Below are positions 25,484-33,518 of a DNA stretch of 64,000 nt, in pieces (position 1 is the stretch's first letter; the number at the start of each line of letters is the position of its first letter). The notes below the pieces were generated by a model. That model was given only the letters and a program-made list of their open reading frames with translations, was not told where the DNA came from and searched no databases. Source of the stretch: DATGZH01 sp035297265 (GTDB lineage Bacteria; Actinomycetota; Acidimicrobiia; Acidimicrobiales; RAAP-2); assembly GCA_035297265.1 (NCBI GenBank), contig DATGZH010000001.1, positions 62,001-126,000 of the forward strand. The letters are read 5' to 3'. The position numbers and the translations under genes were made by a program.

Positions 25484-25530
25484 AAGGTCCGGCCGGTGCT
25501 CCAGCGAGAGGTGGCCGTCCGCCGACCGCT

Positions 25531-26277
25531 TCAGCGTTGGCGCTCGAGCCACCCCATGAGCGTGGCCACGACCCGGGGGTCGGCCCGCAGGAGGTGACCG
25601 GCCCCGGGGACGATCCGCAGGTCCACCGGGCCGATCGCCGCGTCGGCGAGTTCCAGGGCGGCCAGGGCCGGCACCTCGCGGTCCTCGGCCCCGTGCACGA
25701 CGAGGAGGGAACGACGACCGAGCGCGGCGGCCGCGGCGACCGGGTCGAGCTCGGCGAACTCGATGGCCCAGCGCTCGAGATCGGGCGGGAAGTCCCGCCG
25801 ACGGACCACACCGCTCCGCCGACACCGCTCGAGGAGCGCCTCGGGGTCGACGGCGAAGGCGGAGGGGTCCGATGTCGTGCCGAGGCAGGCCACGCCCCGG
25901 ACCCGCTCGTCCTCGGCCGCCACCCTGAGGGCGAGGGCGCCGCCCAGGCCGAAGCCGGCCAACCAGCGGGGCGTGGCCTCCTCCACCTCGAGATCGAGCA
26001 GGAACCGGAGGTCCTCGAGCCAGCCCTCGATCGAGAAGTCGCCGTTCGACGCGCCGGCCCCCCGGAACGTGGCCGTGACAACGGCCCAGCCGGACTCGTG
26101 GGACAGGCGGTCGGCCAGCGCCGGGAACGTCCGCCCCACCTCGGGCGCGGCCCCTTCGGCCAGCGGGAGCTCGTGGGAGACGAAGAGGGCGGGCGCCCCC
26201 TGCGAGCCGGGTGACGGCGAGGTGTAGACGCGGAGGGATCCCGCGGGGCCGTCGACCACCCGGAAGGGACCGCTCAC
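25531..26277 (-). CDS. Alpha/beta-hydrolase-fold protein lacking the serine nucleophile
   Basis: From GTG 26277 (with a GGAG site upstream) the product is 248 residues. Fold landmarks are clear: FVSHELPL near the oxyanion strand, TATFRGAGASNG, the nucleophile elbow at about 115-120, HGAEDREVP for the acid, and PGAGHLLR for the His. The elbow reads AGFGLGGA, where the family has GxSxG, so the Ser is replaced by Gly. Either it is a non-catalytic or binding protein, or it uses another residue. It follows the DUF1707-like gene by 19 bases on the same strand. Confidence 0.75.
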   Translation of the reverse strand: MSGPFRVVDGPAGSLRVYTSPSPGSQGAPALFVSHELPLAEGAAPEVGRTFPALADRLSHESGWAVVTATFRGAGASNGDFSIEGWLEDLRFLLDLEVEEATPRWLAGFGLGGALALRVAAEDERVRGVACLGTTSDPSAFAVDPEALLERCRRSGVVRRRDFPPDLERWAIEFAELDPVAAAAALGRRSLLVVHGAEDREVPALAALELADAAIGPVDLRIVPGAGHLLRADPRVVATLMGWLERQR

Positions 26278-26296
26278 CGGCCGAGCTCCGATCGGC

Positions 26297-26554
26297 TCAA
26301 CGGAACCAGAGCCAGCGGCGGCGGCGGCGCTCGGCCCGCTGGCCCAAGTCCTCGAGGGGCGGCGGGAAGGACAGGTCGGCCGTCTTGGTGTACAGCTCGG
26401 CGATCGACGTGGCCGACTCCACCTGGGTCCAGCGTTCGGAGAACTCCTCCTCGTCGAGGGTGCCCTTGCCGTAGTGGTAGGCGAGGAGCGAGAAGAAGAT
26501 CTCCTTGTCTTCGGCGGTCGGGCGGGGGGAGGTCCGGTGGCGGCCTTCGGCCAT
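26297..26554 (-). CDS. Small DUF1707/SHOCT-like protein
   Basis: From ATG 26554 the product is 85 residues. The segment EIFFSLLAYHYGKGTLDEEEFSERWTQVESATSIAELYTKTADL matches the pattern of DUF1707/SHOCT modules: a helix, a G(T/R)L turn, an EF/ER helix, then a leucine-rich helix before DL. A basic RRRRRW tail ends the protein. These modules sit in many actinobacterial membrane or secreted proteins without known function. The frame is open upstream to 27004, through the end of the acyl-CoA dehydrogenase gene, so an acidic N-terminal extension with a rare start codon cannot be excluded. Confidence 0.65.
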   Translation of the reverse strand: MAEGRHRTSPRPTAEDKEIFFSLLAYHYGKGTLDEEEFSERWTQVESATSIAELYTKTADLSFPPPLEDLGQRAERRRRRWLWFR

Positions 26555-26712
26555 CCGACGGGCCAGGCGCTCGGCGCCCGACAGGTCGTCGTCGTCTCCG
26601 GCCGGCTCGTTCGAGGGGACACCCGACGGCGTCAGGCCCGCGCGCTCCCCCGGCGTCTCGTGCCCCGCCCCGTCGTCCGGCCCGGGCAGGGCCTCGGTGC
26701 CACCGTCGTGTG

Positions 26713-27828
26713 TCAGATCCCGATGCGCTGGGCCAAGAGCTCGCGGTGATAGGCGGGGTCGCCGAGGAGCAGCTCGGAGGACTTGGCCCGCTTGAAGTAG
26801 AGGTGGGCGTGATGCTCCCACGTGAAGCCGATGCCCCCGTGGATCTGGATGTTCTCCGCCGCCGCGTGGAAATAGGCCTCCGAGCAGTAGGACTTGGCCA
26901 GGCTGGCCACCACGGGGAGCTCGTCGGAGTCCTCGGCCGCGGCCCAGCCGGCGTAGTAGGCGGCGGACTTGGCCGACTCCACCTCGAGCAGCATGTCGGC
27001 GCACTTGTGTTTGATGGCCTGGAAGCTCCCGATCGGCCGGCCGAACTGGATCCGGGTCTTGGCGTACTCGACGGCGTTGTCGAGACAGCGCTGCGCCCCG
27101 CCGACCTGCTCGGCCGCCAGGGCCACCGCGGCGAGGTCGAGGGTCTTGGCCAACCCCGGCTCGGCCCCGCCCTCCGTGCCGATGAGCCAGGCCGGGGTGT
27201 CGGCGAACTCCAGCCGGGCCTGCTTCCTCGTCTGGTCCATCGTGGTGAGCGGGGTCTTGGTCAGGCCCTCGGCGTCACCCTTCACCCCGAAGAGGCTGAG
27301 CCCCGAGTCGGTGCGGGCCACCGCCAGCACCAGCCCGGCCGTGTAGCCGTCGAGGACGAACATCTTGTGGCCGTTCAGCACCCAGCCGTCGGCCGAGGGC
27401 TTGGCGGCCAGGGTGACCCCGCCGAAGTCCCAACGGCCGTTGTCCTCGGTGATGGCCAGCGTGCCGGTGGTCTCGCCGGAGGCCAGCCCGGGCAGGAGGT
27501 ACTTCTTGGCCGACTCGTCGCCCGACGTGAGGACGGCATTGGAGGCCAGGGCCACCGTCGAGAAGAAGGGCGCGCAGAGCAGGGCCGCACCCATCTCCTC
27601 CAGGACCACGATGAGCTCCACGTAGGAGAAGCCCGAGCCGCCGTACTCCTCGGGGATGATGAGCGACTGGAGGCCCAGCTGGTCGGCCATCTGGGACCAG
27701 ACGGCGGGGTCGTAGCCCTCGGTGGTCTCCATGAGGCGCCGCACCTCGGTCTCCGGAGACTTCTCCTCGAGGAAGCGCCGGACGGCCCGCCGCAGCTCCT
27801 CCTGCTCCTCACTGAAGGCAAAGTTCAT
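26713..27828 (-). CDS. Acyl-CoA dehydrogenase family protein lacking the usual catalytic Glu
   Basis: The 371-residue flavoprotein starts at ATG 27828 with a GGAGAAGG site. It has the N-terminal EEQEELRRAVRRFLEE helix, LAITEDNGRWD for flavin binding, and the C-terminal IHGGIGFTWEHHAHLYFKRAK helix-turn. Where medium-chain enzymes have YEGT with the catalytic Glu, this protein has LLGD. That pattern is known from FadE subunits that pair with a second, different FadE in steroid and lipid breakdown. No partner gene is adjacent. The expected reaction would be alpha,beta-dehydrogenation of an acyl-CoA. Confidence 0.87.
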   Translation of the reverse strand: MNFAFSEEQEELRRAVRRFLEEKSPETEVRRLMETTEGYDPAVWSQMADQLGLQSLIIPEEYGGSGFSYVELIVVLEEMGAALLCAPFFSTVALASNAVLTSGDESAKKYLLPGLASGETTGTLAITEDNGRWDFGGVTLAAKPSADGWVLNGHKMFVLDGYTAGLVLAVARTDSGLSLFGVKGDAEGLTKTPLTTMDQTRKQARLEFADTPAWLIGTEGGAEPGLAKTLDLAAVALAAEQVGGAQRCLDNAVEYAKTRIQFGRPIGSFQAIKHKCADMLLEVESAKSAAYYAGWAAAEDSDELPVVASLAKSYCSEAYFHAAAENIQIHGGIGFTWEHHAHLYFKRAKSSELLLGDPAYHRELLAQRIGI

Positions 27829-28003
27829 CCGGTCGGTCCTTCTCCCCTGGGTCGTCCACCGGACGCCGCCCGCGCTGTCCCGTCGGAGGCGCCCGACCAG
27901 GCTGTCTACCAGATGGGCCGAGGGCCCGACCACCAGGCGCTCCGTCGCCGACCGCCACCCGGCTGTCGGACGGCACCCAACCCTGAGTGTCTAACGTGGG
28001 GGG

Positions 28004-28621
28004 ATGCCCGAGCTGACGAGGATCTGGGAGGACGCGGCCTGCGAGGTCCACCGCATCGTGGTGGGCCCGATGGACAACAACGTCTACATCCTGCGGTGCC
28101 GGCGGACCGGCGACGCCATGCTGGTGGACGCGGCCAACGAGCACGACGCCCTCCTCGAGGTCTGCGAGCGCCTGGGCGTGCGCTTCGTGGTCGAGACCCA
28201 CGGCCACTGGGACCACATCCAGGCCGTGCCGGCCATCCGCGACGCCGGGATCTCGGTCTCGGTGACGGAGGCCGACGCCGGCATGCTGCCCTCCTACGAC
28301 CTGCTCCTCGAGGACGACGCGGTGCTCGATGTGGGCAAGCTCCGGGTCCGCACGGTCGCCACCCCGGGCCACACCCCGGGCTCCATGTGCTTCGCCGTCG
28401 AGGGCACCCCGCTCCTCCTTTCCGGCGACACGCTCTTCCCGGGCGGGCCGGGGGCCACGCAGTTCGAAGGGGGCGACTTCCCGACGATCATCCGCTCGAT
28501 CGAGGACCGCCTCTTCGCCCGCTACGGGGCCGACTCGCTGGTACTCCCCGGGCACGGGGCCTCCACCACGATCGGCTCGGAGTCCCCCCACCTCCAGGAG
28601 TGGATCGACCGGGGCTGGTAG
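28004..28621 (+). CDS. Metallo-beta-lactamase-fold hydrolase, glyoxalase II-like
   Basis: The 205-residue protein has the complete zinc-ligand set of the MBL fold: ETHGHWDHI (about 64-72), TPGHTPGS, LSGDTLF and LPGHG. It resembles hydroxyacylglutathione hydrolase-type thioesterases, but actinobacteria lack glutathione, so a mycothiol thioester or another substrate is more likely. The ATG is six bases after a TAACGT hexamer (27992-27997) with no Shine-Dalgarno, consistent with a leaderless transcript. It is convergent with the debranching-type gene, with six bases between stops. Confidence 0.85.
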   Translation: MPELTRIWEDAACEVHRIVVGPMDNNVYILRCRRTGDAMLVDAANEHDALLEVCERLGVRFVVETHGHWDHIQAVPAIRDAGISVSVTEADAGMLPSYDLLLEDDAVLDVGKLRVRTVATPGHTPGSMCFAVEGTPLLLSGDTLFPGGPGATQFEGGDFPTIIRSIEDRLFARYGADSLVLPGHGASTTIGSESPHLQEWIDRGW

Positions 28622-28627
28622 GGGCGC

Positions 28628-30799
28628 TCAGCCCGGCGTCCCGATCACCGCGGTGGAGGGGTCCCGGGGCCGCTCGATGAGCTCGATGCCCGGGGGCAGC
28701 CCGTCGACCTGCACGGTGCCGTTGTCGTACTCGACGTCGACCCTCGACCCGGCGAGCGGGATGCCCTCGACCCGCAGATGGCGGATCTCGGGGGGGACGG
28801 TCGGCGAGAGCCAGGTCTTCCCGTAGGGGATCCAGGGGTCGAAGCGGAGCAGGGTGCGGAGGCACAGGAGCGGCGAGGCGGCGGCCCAGGCCTGCGGCGA
28901 GCACGAGGTGGGGTAGGCCACCGGGAGCGGGAGCTCGCTCCGGGAGAGCCCGCTGAACAACTCGGGCAGCCGGCCGCTCTGGGCCATCGCCGCGTCGAAG
29001 AGCGAGAGGATGAGACGCTCCGCCGCCACGTCGAAGCCGTAGCGGCCCAACCCCGAGGCGATGATCGCCGTGTCGTGGGGCCAGACCGAGCCGCAGTGGT
29101 AGCTGATCGGGTTGTAGCCGGCCATGTTCGTGGCGAGCGTGCGGATGCCCCAGCCGCTGAACATCTGCGGGCCGACGAGGTGCCTGGCCACCGCTTCGGC
29201 CTTGTCCTCGTCGACGATCCCCGTCCAGAGGCAGTGCCCCATGTTCGAGGCCAGCGAGTCGATCGGGCGCTTGTCCTCGTCGAGGCCGACGGCGAACCAT
29301 CCGCGCTCCTCCAGCCAGAAGTCCCGGTTGAAGGCCACCTTCAGCTCGGCCGCCCTCTTCTGGTAGTCCTCGTAGGTGGCGTCGTCGCCGGCCTCCTTGG
29401 CGAAGTGGGCCCGGGCCAGGTAGGCCCCGTAGACGTAGGCCTGCACCTCGCAGAGGGCGATCGGGGCCTGGGCCACCCGGCCGTCGGCGTAACGGATCCC
29501 GTCCCAGCTGTCCTTCCAACCCTGGTGGGCCAGGCCCCGGTCGGTGGCCCGCGCGTACTCGACGTAGCCGTCGCCGTCGATGTCGCCGTACTCGGCGATC
29601 CACTGGAGCGCCCGCTCGGCGTTCGGCAGGAGCTCGTCGACGAGCTCGGTGGCCAGGCCCCAGCGACGCAGCTCGCCGAGCAGCATCACGAAGAGCGGTG
29701 TGGCGTCGACCGAGCCGTAGTAGATGTCGCCGCCCCCAAGCGACATCGGGGAGGAGTCAGCGCCGAAGCGCATCTCGTGGAGGATGCGACCCGGCTGCTC
29801 GTCGCGGCGGGGATCGACTTCGGTCCCCTGGAAGCGGGCCAAGGTCTGGAGCACCCCGAGGGCCAGCTCGGGGTCGACGATGAGGGCCATCCAGGCCGTG
29901 AGGATCGAGTCCCGGCCGAAGATCGTCATGAACCAGGGGGCGCCGGCGGCCACGACCACCCGGTCGGGGAAGTCGGGGTCGAAGATCCGCAGCGCCCCGA
30001 GGTCCTCGGCGCTGCGCCGCACGACCGTGCAGAGGTCCTCGTAGTCGCTCGCCACGTTGGGGACCCGGGCCCGCCAGACGGCGAGCCGCTCCGAGGGGGT
30101 CGCCCGGTCGACCGGCTGCCCGCAGCGGTAGCGGGGGACGACGAGCGAGGTCTCGATGACCGGGACGACCTCGACGCAGGCGCTCCAGCTCCCGCTGGCC
30201 GGCACGAGGACCTCACAGCTCGCCAGGTCCTCGGTGAGCCGGAACTCGCCGTCCCCGGTCGGACAGGTGAAGCGCAGCTGGACGCCCCGGTCGATGCCGC
30301 CACGCTTGTAGGAGAGGGCGAGCACGTTGCCGTCGACCGAACGGACCACCTCCCCCTCCCGTTCCTCGGTCCGGCCCTCCTTCACGGCGAACAGGTCGGC
30401 GAAGTCGGCGTCGACGATGAACTCCACCCGCACCACGGTCGACTCTGCGCCGTAGTTGCGCAGCACGACGTCCTCGCGCATCCCTTGGCCCACGTAACGG
30501 GAGCGCACCACCATGATGTGCGAGTCGGCCCGACCGCCGCGGGGGGCGGCCCGCGAGACGAAGGTGGCGCTGAAGGGGTCGGTGGCCATCGCGGCGAGGG
30601 CCTCGACGGGGCGGCCGTCCACCAGGAGCTCGAAGCGCGACAGCACCCTCATGTCCCGCACGAAGAGGCCCTGGGCCAAGTTCGGGAGGAAGTCTCCCCG
30701 GCGCCCGCTGATGGCGAACGTCGACTCGTCGACGAGGGTGACCACGCCGGCCGCGTCGCTCGCCACCATCACGCCGGCGTTCCACGGGTCGGTGGCCAT
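28628..30799 (-). CDS. Glycogen debranching-type amylo-alpha-1,6-glucosidase family protein
   Basis: From ATG 30799 the product is 723 residues. The N-terminal part (about 15-210) is a GDE_N_bis-type beta-sandwich beginning with VTLVDESTFAISGRRGDF and containing GLFVRDMRVLSRFEL. The rest (about 250-690) is an (alpha/alpha)6 barrel with the acid-rich segments WFMTIFGRDSILTA, GDIDGDGYVEYAR, LAHQGWKDSWD, and NPISYHCGSVWPHDTA. Such proteins hydrolyse alpha-1,6 branches or related alpha-glucosides. No other glycogen gene is in the window. It is divergent from sufC with about 130 bases between starts. Confidence 0.87.
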   Translation of the reverse strand: MATDPWNAGVMVASDAAGVVTLVDESTFAISGRRGDFLPNLAQGLFVRDMRVLSRFELLVDGRPVEALAAMATDPFSATFVSRAAPRGGRADSHIMVVRSRYVGQGMREDVVLRNYGAESTVVRVEFIVDADFADLFAVKEGRTEEREGEVVRSVDGNVLALSYKRGGIDRGVQLRFTCPTGDGEFRLTEDLASCEVLVPASGSWSACVEVVPVIETSLVVPRYRCGQPVDRATPSERLAVWRARVPNVASDYEDLCTVVRRSAEDLGALRIFDPDFPDRVVVAAGAPWFMTIFGRDSILTAWMALIVDPELALGVLQTLARFQGTEVDPRRDEQPGRILHEMRFGADSSPMSLGGGDIYYGSVDATPLFVMLLGELRRWGLATELVDELLPNAERALQWIAEYGDIDGDGYVEYARATDRGLAHQGWKDSWDGIRYADGRVAQAPIALCEVQAYVYGAYLARAHFAKEAGDDATYEDYQKRAAELKVAFNRDFWLEERGWFAVGLDEDKRPIDSLASNMGHCLWTGIVDEDKAEAVARHLVGPQMFSGWGIRTLATNMAGYNPISYHCGSVWPHDTAIIASGLGRYGFDVAAERLILSLFDAAMAQSGRLPELFSGLSRSELPLPVAYPTSCSPQAWAAASPLLCLRTLLRFDPWIPYGKTWLSPTVPPEIRHLRVEGIPLAGSRVDVEYDNGTVQVDGLPPGIELIERPRDPSTAVIGTPG

Positions 30800-30904
30800 T
30801 GGACTTGCGACTGTACTGCCGCCCCACCGGCCTTCCCGGTACCCCCCGGGACCCGCCTCCCACGCCCTGACCAGGGGGACCACCTGGCCGAGCCTGTCCG
30901 GAAA

Positions 30905-30925
30905 ACCTGACCACACAGGTAGACT
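30905..30925 (+). promoter_or_regulatory. Palindrome and -10 element of the sufC-sufS-sufU operon
   Basis: ACCTG (30905-30909) and CAGGT (30916-30920) are perfect inverted repeats with a six-base centre. The last base is shared with TAGACT (30920-30925), a -10-like hexamer seven bases before the sufC GTG. A protein bound to the palindrome would block the promoter. No sequence resembling the known IscR or cyanobacterial SufR sites is obvious. Confidence 0.5.
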
Positions 30926-30932
30926 TTTGGTC

Positions 30933-31718
30933 GTGGCCGCCACCCCGACGCCGACCGGACCCGATGCCCCCGCCGGCGGTCCCCTCCTCCAGGTCGTCGA
31001 CCTGCACGTGGCGGTCGAGGGCGAGCCAATCCTGCGGGGCGTCGACCTCGAGGTCGGCCGGGGCGAGGTCCACGCCCTCATGGGCCCGAACGGCGCCGGC
31101 AAGTCGACGCTGGCCCAGACGCTCCTCGGCCACCCTTCCTACGAGGTGACGTCGGGGGCGGTGCGCTTCCACGGCGAGGACATCACCCGGTGGCCCACCG
31201 ACGTGCGGGCCAAAGCCGGCCTCTTCCTGGCCTTCCAGTACCCTGAGTCGATCAGCGGCGTCTCGGTCACCCAGTTCCTCCGCCAGGCGATGTCGGCCCG
31301 TCGGGGCGAGGAGATCTCGGTGCTCGAAGTGCGCTTCGCCATGAACGAGTGGATGGAGCGCCTCGGCATGGACCCCGCGTTCGCCGAGCGGTACCTGAAC
31401 GAAGGGTTCTCCGGTGGGGAGAAGAAGCGCAACGAGATCCTCCAGATGGCCCTCCTCGAGCCGGACCTGGCCGTGCTCGACGAGACCGACTCGGGGCTGG
31501 ACATCGACGCTCTCCGCGTCGTCGGTCGCGGCGTCCACGCCGTGCGTGAGTCCCACCCCGACCTCGCGGTGCTCGTCGTGACGCATTACCAGCGGATCCT
31601 GGAGGATCTGGTGCCCGACCGGGTGCATCTGATGCTCGACGGCGCGGTCGTCGAGAGCGGCGGCCCCGAACTGGCCCGGCGGGTGGCGGCCGCGGGCTAC
31701 GAGGAGTGGCGCTCATGA
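30933..31718 (+). CDS. sufC: Fe-S assembly ATPase SufC (first copy)
   Basis: The 261-residue ABC ATPase has Walker A (MGPNGAGKST, about 54-63), the Q-loop LAFQYPESISGVSV, the signature FSGGEKKRNE and Walker B (DLAVLDETDSGLDIDAL), followed by VVTHYQRIL with the switch His. The SufC-specific form FSGGEKKRNE and DETDSGLD is clear. SufC drives SufB-SufD scaffold opening during cluster assembly. It is the first gene of a sufC-sufS-sufU operon; sufS overlaps by four bases. The GTG start appears leaderless. A second SufC is encoded at 35.0-35.7 kb. Confidence 0.95.
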   Translation: MAATPTPTGPDAPAGGPLLQVVDLHVAVEGEPILRGVDLEVGRGEVHALMGPNGAGKSTLAQTLLGHPSYEVTSGAVRFHGEDITRWPTDVRAKAGLFLAFQYPESISGVSVTQFLRQAMSARRGEEISVLEVRFAMNEWMERLGMDPAFAERYLNEGFSGGEKKRNEILQMALLEPDLAVLDETDSGLDIDALRVVGRGVHAVRESHPDLAVLVVTHYQRILEDLVPDRVHLMLDGAVVESGGPELARRVAAAGYEEWRS

Positions 31719-32962
31719 CCGTGCCCGAGGGCCCGCTCGACCCGGAAGTCATCCGCAAGGACTTCCCGATCCTGTCGCGGACGGTGCACGACCGCCCGGT
31801 CGTCTATCTCGACTCGGCGTCGAGCTCCGTCCAGCCCCGCCAGGTCCTCTCGGCGATGGAGCGCTACTACGAGACGACCCACGCCAATGTGCACCGGGGT
31901 GTGTACTCGATGGCCGAGGAGGCCACCCGGCTCTACGAGTCGGCTCGGGTCAACGTCGGCCGGTTCCTCCATGCGCCCGACCCCGAGCACGAGATCGTCT
32001 TCACGAAGAACGCCACCGAGTCGCTCAACCTGGTCGCTCACGCCTGGGGCCGGGCCAACCTCTATGCGGGCGACGTGGTGGTCCTCACGGAGATGGAGCA
32101 CCACGCCAATCTGGTGCCGTGGCTGATGCTGGCCGAGGAGCGGGGCATCGAGCTGCGCTACATCCCGGTCGACAGCGACGGCCGGCTCGACCTCGCCGAC
32201 CTCGACCGGCTCTTGGACGGGGCGAGGCTGCTCGCCGTCACCGCCATGTCCAACGTGCTCGGCACGATCACCCCGCTCGCCGAGCTGACCGAGGCCGCCC
32301 ACCGGGCCGGTGCCCTGGTCGTGGCGGACGGGGCCCAGTCGGTGCCCCACCTGCCGGTCGACGTGACCGAGCTCGGGGTGGACTTCCTGGCCTTCTCCGC
32401 CCACAAGGCCCAGGGTCCGACCGGGATCGGGGTGCTCTGGTCCCGGTCCGAGCTGCTGGAGGCGATGCCGCCGTTCCTCGGCGGTGGCGGCATGATCCTC
32501 GACGTCCGGCTCGACCGTTTCGTGCCGGCCGAGGCCCCCCGTCGCTTCGAGGCAGGGACGCCGCCCATCGCCGAGGCGGTCGGCCTCTCGGCCGCCGTCG
32601 AGTACCTGGAAGGCGTGGGCATGGAGCGCATCCGGGCGCACGAGGTGGCGCTCACCCGATACGCGCTCGAGCGCCTCGACGACGAATTCGGAGAGGACTG
32701 CCGGGTGTTCGGACCGCCGGCCGGTCTCGACCGGGGCGGCGTCATCTCGATCGCCTACCGCGACATCCACGCCCACGACCTGGCTCAGGTCCTGGACCAG
32801 TTCGGGGTGTGCGTCCGTCCCGGCCACCACTGCGCCAAGCCGCTCATGCGCCGACTCGGTGTGCCCGCCACCGCCCGGGCCTCGCTTGCCCTCTACAACG
32901 ACGAACACGACGTGGACGTCCTGATCGAGGGTTTGACCGAGGCCGGTAGATTGTTTTCCTGA
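31715..32962 (+). CDS. sufS: Cysteine desulfurase SufS
   Basis: The 415-residue aminotransferase-V-fold protein has the pyridoxal phosphate Lys231 (FSAHKAQGPTGIGVL) and the persulfide Cys373 in RPGHHCAKPLM. The HANVHRG and TKNATESLN segments complete the active site. It removes sulfur from cysteine and hands it to SufU. SufS of this type requires the zinc-dependent partner SufU, which is the next gene 26 bases on. The ATGA overlap with sufC shows coupling. Confidence 0.95.
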   Translation: MTVPEGPLDPEVIRKDFPILSRTVHDRPVVYLDSASSSVQPRQVLSAMERYYETTHANVHRGVYSMAEEATRLYESARVNVGRFLHAPDPEHEIVFTKNATESLNLVAHAWGRANLYAGDVVVLTEMEHHANLVPWLMLAEERGIELRYIPVDSDGRLDLADLDRLLDGARLLAVTAMSNVLGTITPLAELTEAAHRAGALVVADGAQSVPHLPVDVTELGVDFLAFSAHKAQGPTGIGVLWSRSELLEAMPPFLGGGGMILDVRLDRFVPAEAPRRFEAGTPPIAEAVGLSAAVEYLEGVGMERIRAHEVALTRYALERLDDEFGEDCRVFGPPAGLDRGGVISIAYRDIHAHDLAQVLDQFGVCVRPGHHCAKPLMRRLGVPATARASLALYNDEHDVDVLIEGLTEAGRLFS

Positions 32963-32988
32963 CGGCCCACCTCGACGGGAAGCGAGCG

Positions 32989-33513
32989 ATGCCCGACCTC
33001 CAAGACCTCTACCGCGAGATCATCCTCGACCACTACCGGTCGCCGAGGAACCGCGGCGAGCTGCCGTCGCCGCCGGCCCACCGGGTGGAGGGCTACAACC
33101 CCCTCTGCGGCGACGAGGTGGTCGTCACCATCGAGGTCGACGGGGGCAAGCTCACCGACATCAAGTTCGCCGGCGTGGGCTGCTCGATCAGCCAGTCCTC
33201 CGCCTCGCTCATGTCCGCCGCGGTCAAGGGCCAGCCGCTCGAAGAGGTGCAACGGCTGATCCGGGCCTTCAAGGCGATGATGTCCATCCACGAGGCCACG
33301 CTCGGTGACGACGTGGTCGACGACGACGGTTCGCTCGCCGACCTCTCGCCCGAACCCGTCGACGACGCGGACCGCTACGTGGACCCCGCCAGCCTCGGCG
33401 AGCTCGCCGCCCTGCAGGGAGTCGTGAAGTTCCCCGTGCGTATCAAGTGCGCCACGCTCAGCTGGAACGCCCTGGCTCAGGGCCTCGACGAGCTGGAGGC
33501 GGCCACCGCCTGA
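32989..33513 (+). CDS. sufU: SufU, zinc-dependent sulfurtransferase partner of SufS
   Basis: The 174-residue protein has the SufU/IscU-type ligands Cys40 and Asp42 (NPLCGD), Cys65 (GVGCSIS) and Cys154 (IKCATLSW), plus the insertion between the second and third Cys that separates SufU from IscU. It accepts the persulfide sulfur from SufS through its zinc site. The insertion here is long and acidic (about 105-130). The gene ends the sufC-sufS-sufU operon and converges with the LCP gene, with five bases between stops. Confidence 0.93.
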   Translation: MPDLQDLYREIILDHYRSPRNRGELPSPPAHRVEGYNPLCGDEVVVTIEVDGGKLTDIKFAGVGCSISQSSASLMSAAVKGQPLEEVQRLIRAFKAMMSIHEATLGDDVVDDDGSLADLSPEPVDDADRYVDPASLGELAALQGVVKFPVRIKCATLSWNALAQGLDELEAATA

Positions 33514-33518
33514 CGCCC

